A stretch of 17,929 nucleotides of DNA from Candidatus Kapaibacterium sp. (GTDB lineage: Bacteria > Bacteroidota > Ignavibacteria > Palsa-1295), in contig JANWLI010000113.1 of NCBI GenBank assembly GCA_025450975.1, positions 1-17,929 of the forward strand, read 5' to 3'. A model generated the notes under the pieces. That model had not been told where the DNA came from and ran no database searches. It was given only the letters and a program-made list of their open reading frames with translations. A program made the position numbers and the translations under genes. This document shows, in pieces, positions 16,249 to 17,929 of the stretch (the first letter of the stretch is position 1; each line of letters opens with the position of its first letter).

Positions 16249-16293
16249 CCTTGTCTTCCTTTAATCAACGATAATACGACACTTATAACTATT

Positions 16294-16322
16294 GAAAAAT
16301 TCACCCAGCAAATACTGCCAGG
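16294..16322 (-). terminator. Possible terminator after nuoI
   Basis: On the minus strand CCTGGCA (16322-16316), a 5-base loop, and TGCTGGG (16310-16304) form a 7-pair stem with two G·U. TGA and then ATTTTTC follow. The T run is short and set 3 bases from the stem, so termination would be partial. It would separate the complex I genes from the outer-membrane protein gene. Confidence 0.4.
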
Positions 16323-16331
16323 AATACGGAC

Positions 16332-16853
16332 TTAAGACTTATTCCGCATTTCTTTCAAATAGTCAAGTCGGTCTTTAAGTTGCTCTTTAGGTATTAACAG
16401 CTTGTCCATGCCATAAATGGCATCGTCATATTTCCTAAAGGTAAGCTCATAATCCTTACTCATAACAATAGCTTCCTCTGGACAAACTTCCTCACAAAAG
16501 CCACAGAAGATGCAGCGGAGCATATTGATCTCAAAGCGGACGGGGTAGCGTTCTTTCAGCAGTTCTGTCTCCGATGCCTGAACTTCGATCGCCAGTGGCG
16601 GACAAACCCGCGAGCATAAACCGCATGCAACACAACGTTCTGCTCCATTGTCTTCCTGAACCAGCACCGGCCGGCCGCGAAACGCTGACGGCGCTTCCCA
16701 CTTCTCTTCGGGATACTGGCGTACAAATTTGGGACGAAACAAGTGTTTGATAGAAGTGTAGAGGCCGCGAACGATCTCCGGTAAGTACAACCGCTCCCAA
16801 AACGACATCTTCCGTTTCGGTTTTGGATTATTGTATTTAGAGCGATACTTCAT
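16332..16853 (-). CDS. nuoI: NADH-quinone oxidoreductase subunit I
   Basis: This 173-residue protein matches the length of NuoI, the ferredoxin-like subunit of complex I that carries clusters N6a and N6b. Two complete 4Fe-4S motifs are visible: C74, C77, C80 and C84 in CVACGLCSRVCP, and C114, C117, C120 and C124 in CIFCGFCEEVCP. The N-terminal segment with SFWERLYLPEIVRGLYTSIK is the amphipathic helix that docks on the membrane arm. Electrons pass from NuoG through these clusters towards NuoB and quinone. The gene starts 3 bases after nuoH ends, the standard order. nuoJ, normally next, is absent; an outer-membrane protein gene comes instead. Confidence 0.96.
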   Translation of the reverse strand: MKYRSKYNNPKPKRKMSFWERLYLPEIVRGLYTSIKHLFRPKFVRQYPEEKWEAPSAFRGRPVLVQEDNGAERCVACGLCSRVCPPLAIEVQASETELLKERYPVRFEINMLRCIFCGFCEEVCPEEAIVMSKDYELTFRKYDDAIYGMDKLLIPKEQLKDRLDYLKEMRNKS

Positions 16854-16856
16854 ATC

Positions 16857-17876
16857 TTACGAGAAGAGATACATTTTTTCGTAGGCAGTCAACACGATGT
16901 TCACAAGCCCAAGTGGCAACAGTACTTTCCACCCAAGGTTCATTAGCTGATCATAGCGGAAACGCGGAATCGACCAACGCACCCACATAAAGAAGAAAAT
17001 GAATCCAAGGATCTTAACAAGAAAAGCGACAATACCTAAGATCGTAACAAGTGTGGGATCTAAGCCTAGCCCATCAATGAACGGGATATGCCAACCGCCA
17101 AGGAAGAGAACGCTCATCACAGCACTGGCTGTAATCATATTTGCATACTCAGCAAGGAAGAAGAGTGCAAACTTCATCGAACTGTACTCTGTATGATATC
17201 CACCAACAAGTTCAGGCTCCGCTTCCGGCAAGTCAAATGGCTGCCGGTTCGTCTCAGCAAAAGATGAAGTCAGAAAGAGAATAAATGCTAATGGCGCACG
17301 CAGGATATTCCATCCATGCTCGATCTGTGAGTTGATGATGCCCCCCATGTCAAGGGTGCCTGAGAGCATAACAACGGCAATAAGAGCAAGACCTAACGTA
17401 AGTTCATAGCTGATCATCTGCGCGCTCGATCGAAGCCCGCCAAGGAGCGAGTACTTAGAACCGCTCGACCAGCCAGCAAGCGTTATACCATAGACACCGA
17501 CTGAAGTAAGCGCTATGATGTATAGCACACCAATATTAATATTGCTGGCGACTGCAAGGTTAATCGTCTGATCACCGATTACTATGCTCCCTCCAAACGG
17601 CACAATGGCAAGCACACTAATGGCAACGGTGATCGATATAACGGGTGCTAACCAGTGGAAAAACTGCTCCGCTTTTGCTGGAGAGATGTCTTCCTTTAGT
17701 AAGAGCTTCAACACATCTGCAGCAGGTTGTAGCAAGCCGAATGGGCCGACACGGTTCGGACCAATACGATCCTGCAGCCATGCGCTAACCCATCGTTCGA
17801 GCAACACCATATATGCTACTGCAGTCAGAACTGCGAAAAGCACGATGACGATCTTTACTAGAGCTTCTATCAGCAT
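16857..17876 (-). CDS. nuoH: NADH-quinone oxidoreductase subunit H
   Basis: This 339-residue, eight-helix membrane protein has the usual NuoH length. It lines the quinone-binding chamber at the junction of the peripheral and membrane arms of complex I. Diagnostic stretches are ERWVSAWLQDRIGPNRVGP (27-45), LLQPAADVLKLLLKED, and the conserved acidic loop AETNRQPFDLPEAEPELVGG followed by YHTEYSSMKFALFFLAEY, which forms the first half of the quinone channel. The C-terminus keeps WVRWSIPRFRYDQLMNLGWK. Its ATG lies 3 bases after the stop of the preceding reading frame, and nuoI follows after 3 bases, so it belongs to an ongoing nuo operon whose front lies beyond the right edge. Confidence 0.97.
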   Translation of the reverse strand: MLIEALVKIVIVLFAVLTAVAYMVLLERWVSAWLQDRIGPNRVGPFGLLQPAADVLKLLLKEDISPAKAEQFFHWLAPVISITVAISVLAIVPFGGSIVIGDQTINLAVASNINIGVLYIIALTSVGVYGITLAGWSSGSKYSLLGGLRSSAQMISYELTLGLALIAVVMLSGTLDMGGIINSQIEHGWNILRAPLAFILFLTSSFAETNRQPFDLPEAEPELVGGYHTEYSSMKFALFFLAEYANMITASAVMSVLFLGGWHIPFIDGLGLDPTLVTILGIVAFLVKILGFIFFFMWVRWSIPRFRYDQLMNLGWKVLLPLGLVNIVLTAYEKMYLFS

Positions 17877-17879
17877 GTA

Positions 17880-17929
17880 TTAAATAACTTCAGGTGCGGT
17901 ATCGACCTGGTAAACTTCACGATAGGTAA
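17880..17929 (-). CDS. 3' end of a gene upstream of nuoH, possibly nuoG
   Basis: The last 15 codons and a TAA stop are visible, ending in TYREVYQVDTAPEVI. The stop lies 3 bases before the nuoH ATG, fitting the tight spacing of this operon. In most nuo loci the gene before nuoH is nuoG, the large iron-sulphur subunit. Fifteen residues are too few to confirm this, and one alternative frame is also open here. Confidence 0.4.
   Translation of the reverse strand, partial: TYREVYQVDTAPEVI

Overview
All genes in this window lie on the minus strand, so transcription runs from the high-coordinate end to the low one. The likely source is a Bacteroidota-lineage bacterium, possibly the Ignavibacteria/Kapabacteria side. 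Two secreted proteins end in Por-type (T9SS type A) sorting domains, one with the PNPFNPKTTI motif. Two places match the Bacteroidota -7 promoter box TAnnTTTG. Shine-Dalgarno sequences are mostly weak. There are also M16 peptidases, a TonB-dependent receptor and many signal peptides. The lineage is inferred from these features, not from a search.

Layout from upstream (right) to downstream (left): (1) about 16.3-17.9 kb, the end of a complex I locus: the last codons of a gene that is probably nuoG, then nuoH and nuoI. No nuoJ follows. (2) About 13.3-16.25 kb, a probable outer-membrane beta-barrel protein and a LamG-like secreted protein with a T9SS tail. (3) About 8.4-13.3 kb, a thiamine module. 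A clear TPP riboswitch with a terminator hairpin behind it precedes a tightly packed operon: TonB-dependent receptor, thiamine pyrophosphokinase, sodium:solute symporter and a small VOC-fold protein. (4) About 4.9-8.4 kb, two secreted M16-family proteins. The first has an intact HxxEH zinc site. The second has lost the site and carries an extra C-terminal domain. A strong terminator ends this unit. (5) About 1.3-4.8 kb, an M48 metalloprotease (probable lipoprotein), a T9SS-tailed protein with ASH-like repeats, and 5-formyltetrahydrofolate cyclo-ligase, which starts at a TTG overlapping the previous stop. (6) The left edge cuts a secreted SIMPL/DUF541-like protein.

The most interesting system is the riboswitch-controlled operon. 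It reads as a complete salvage route: outer-membrane import, inner-membrane sodium-coupled import by an SSS-family carrier (where the better known Bacteroidota arrangement has PnuT), and pyrophosphorylation of thiamine to TPP, the riboswitch ligand. The co-transcribed VOC protein has no known role in such a pathway. No tRNA, rRNA, CRISPR array or insertion sequence was seen, and no gene-free stretch exceeds 300 bases.
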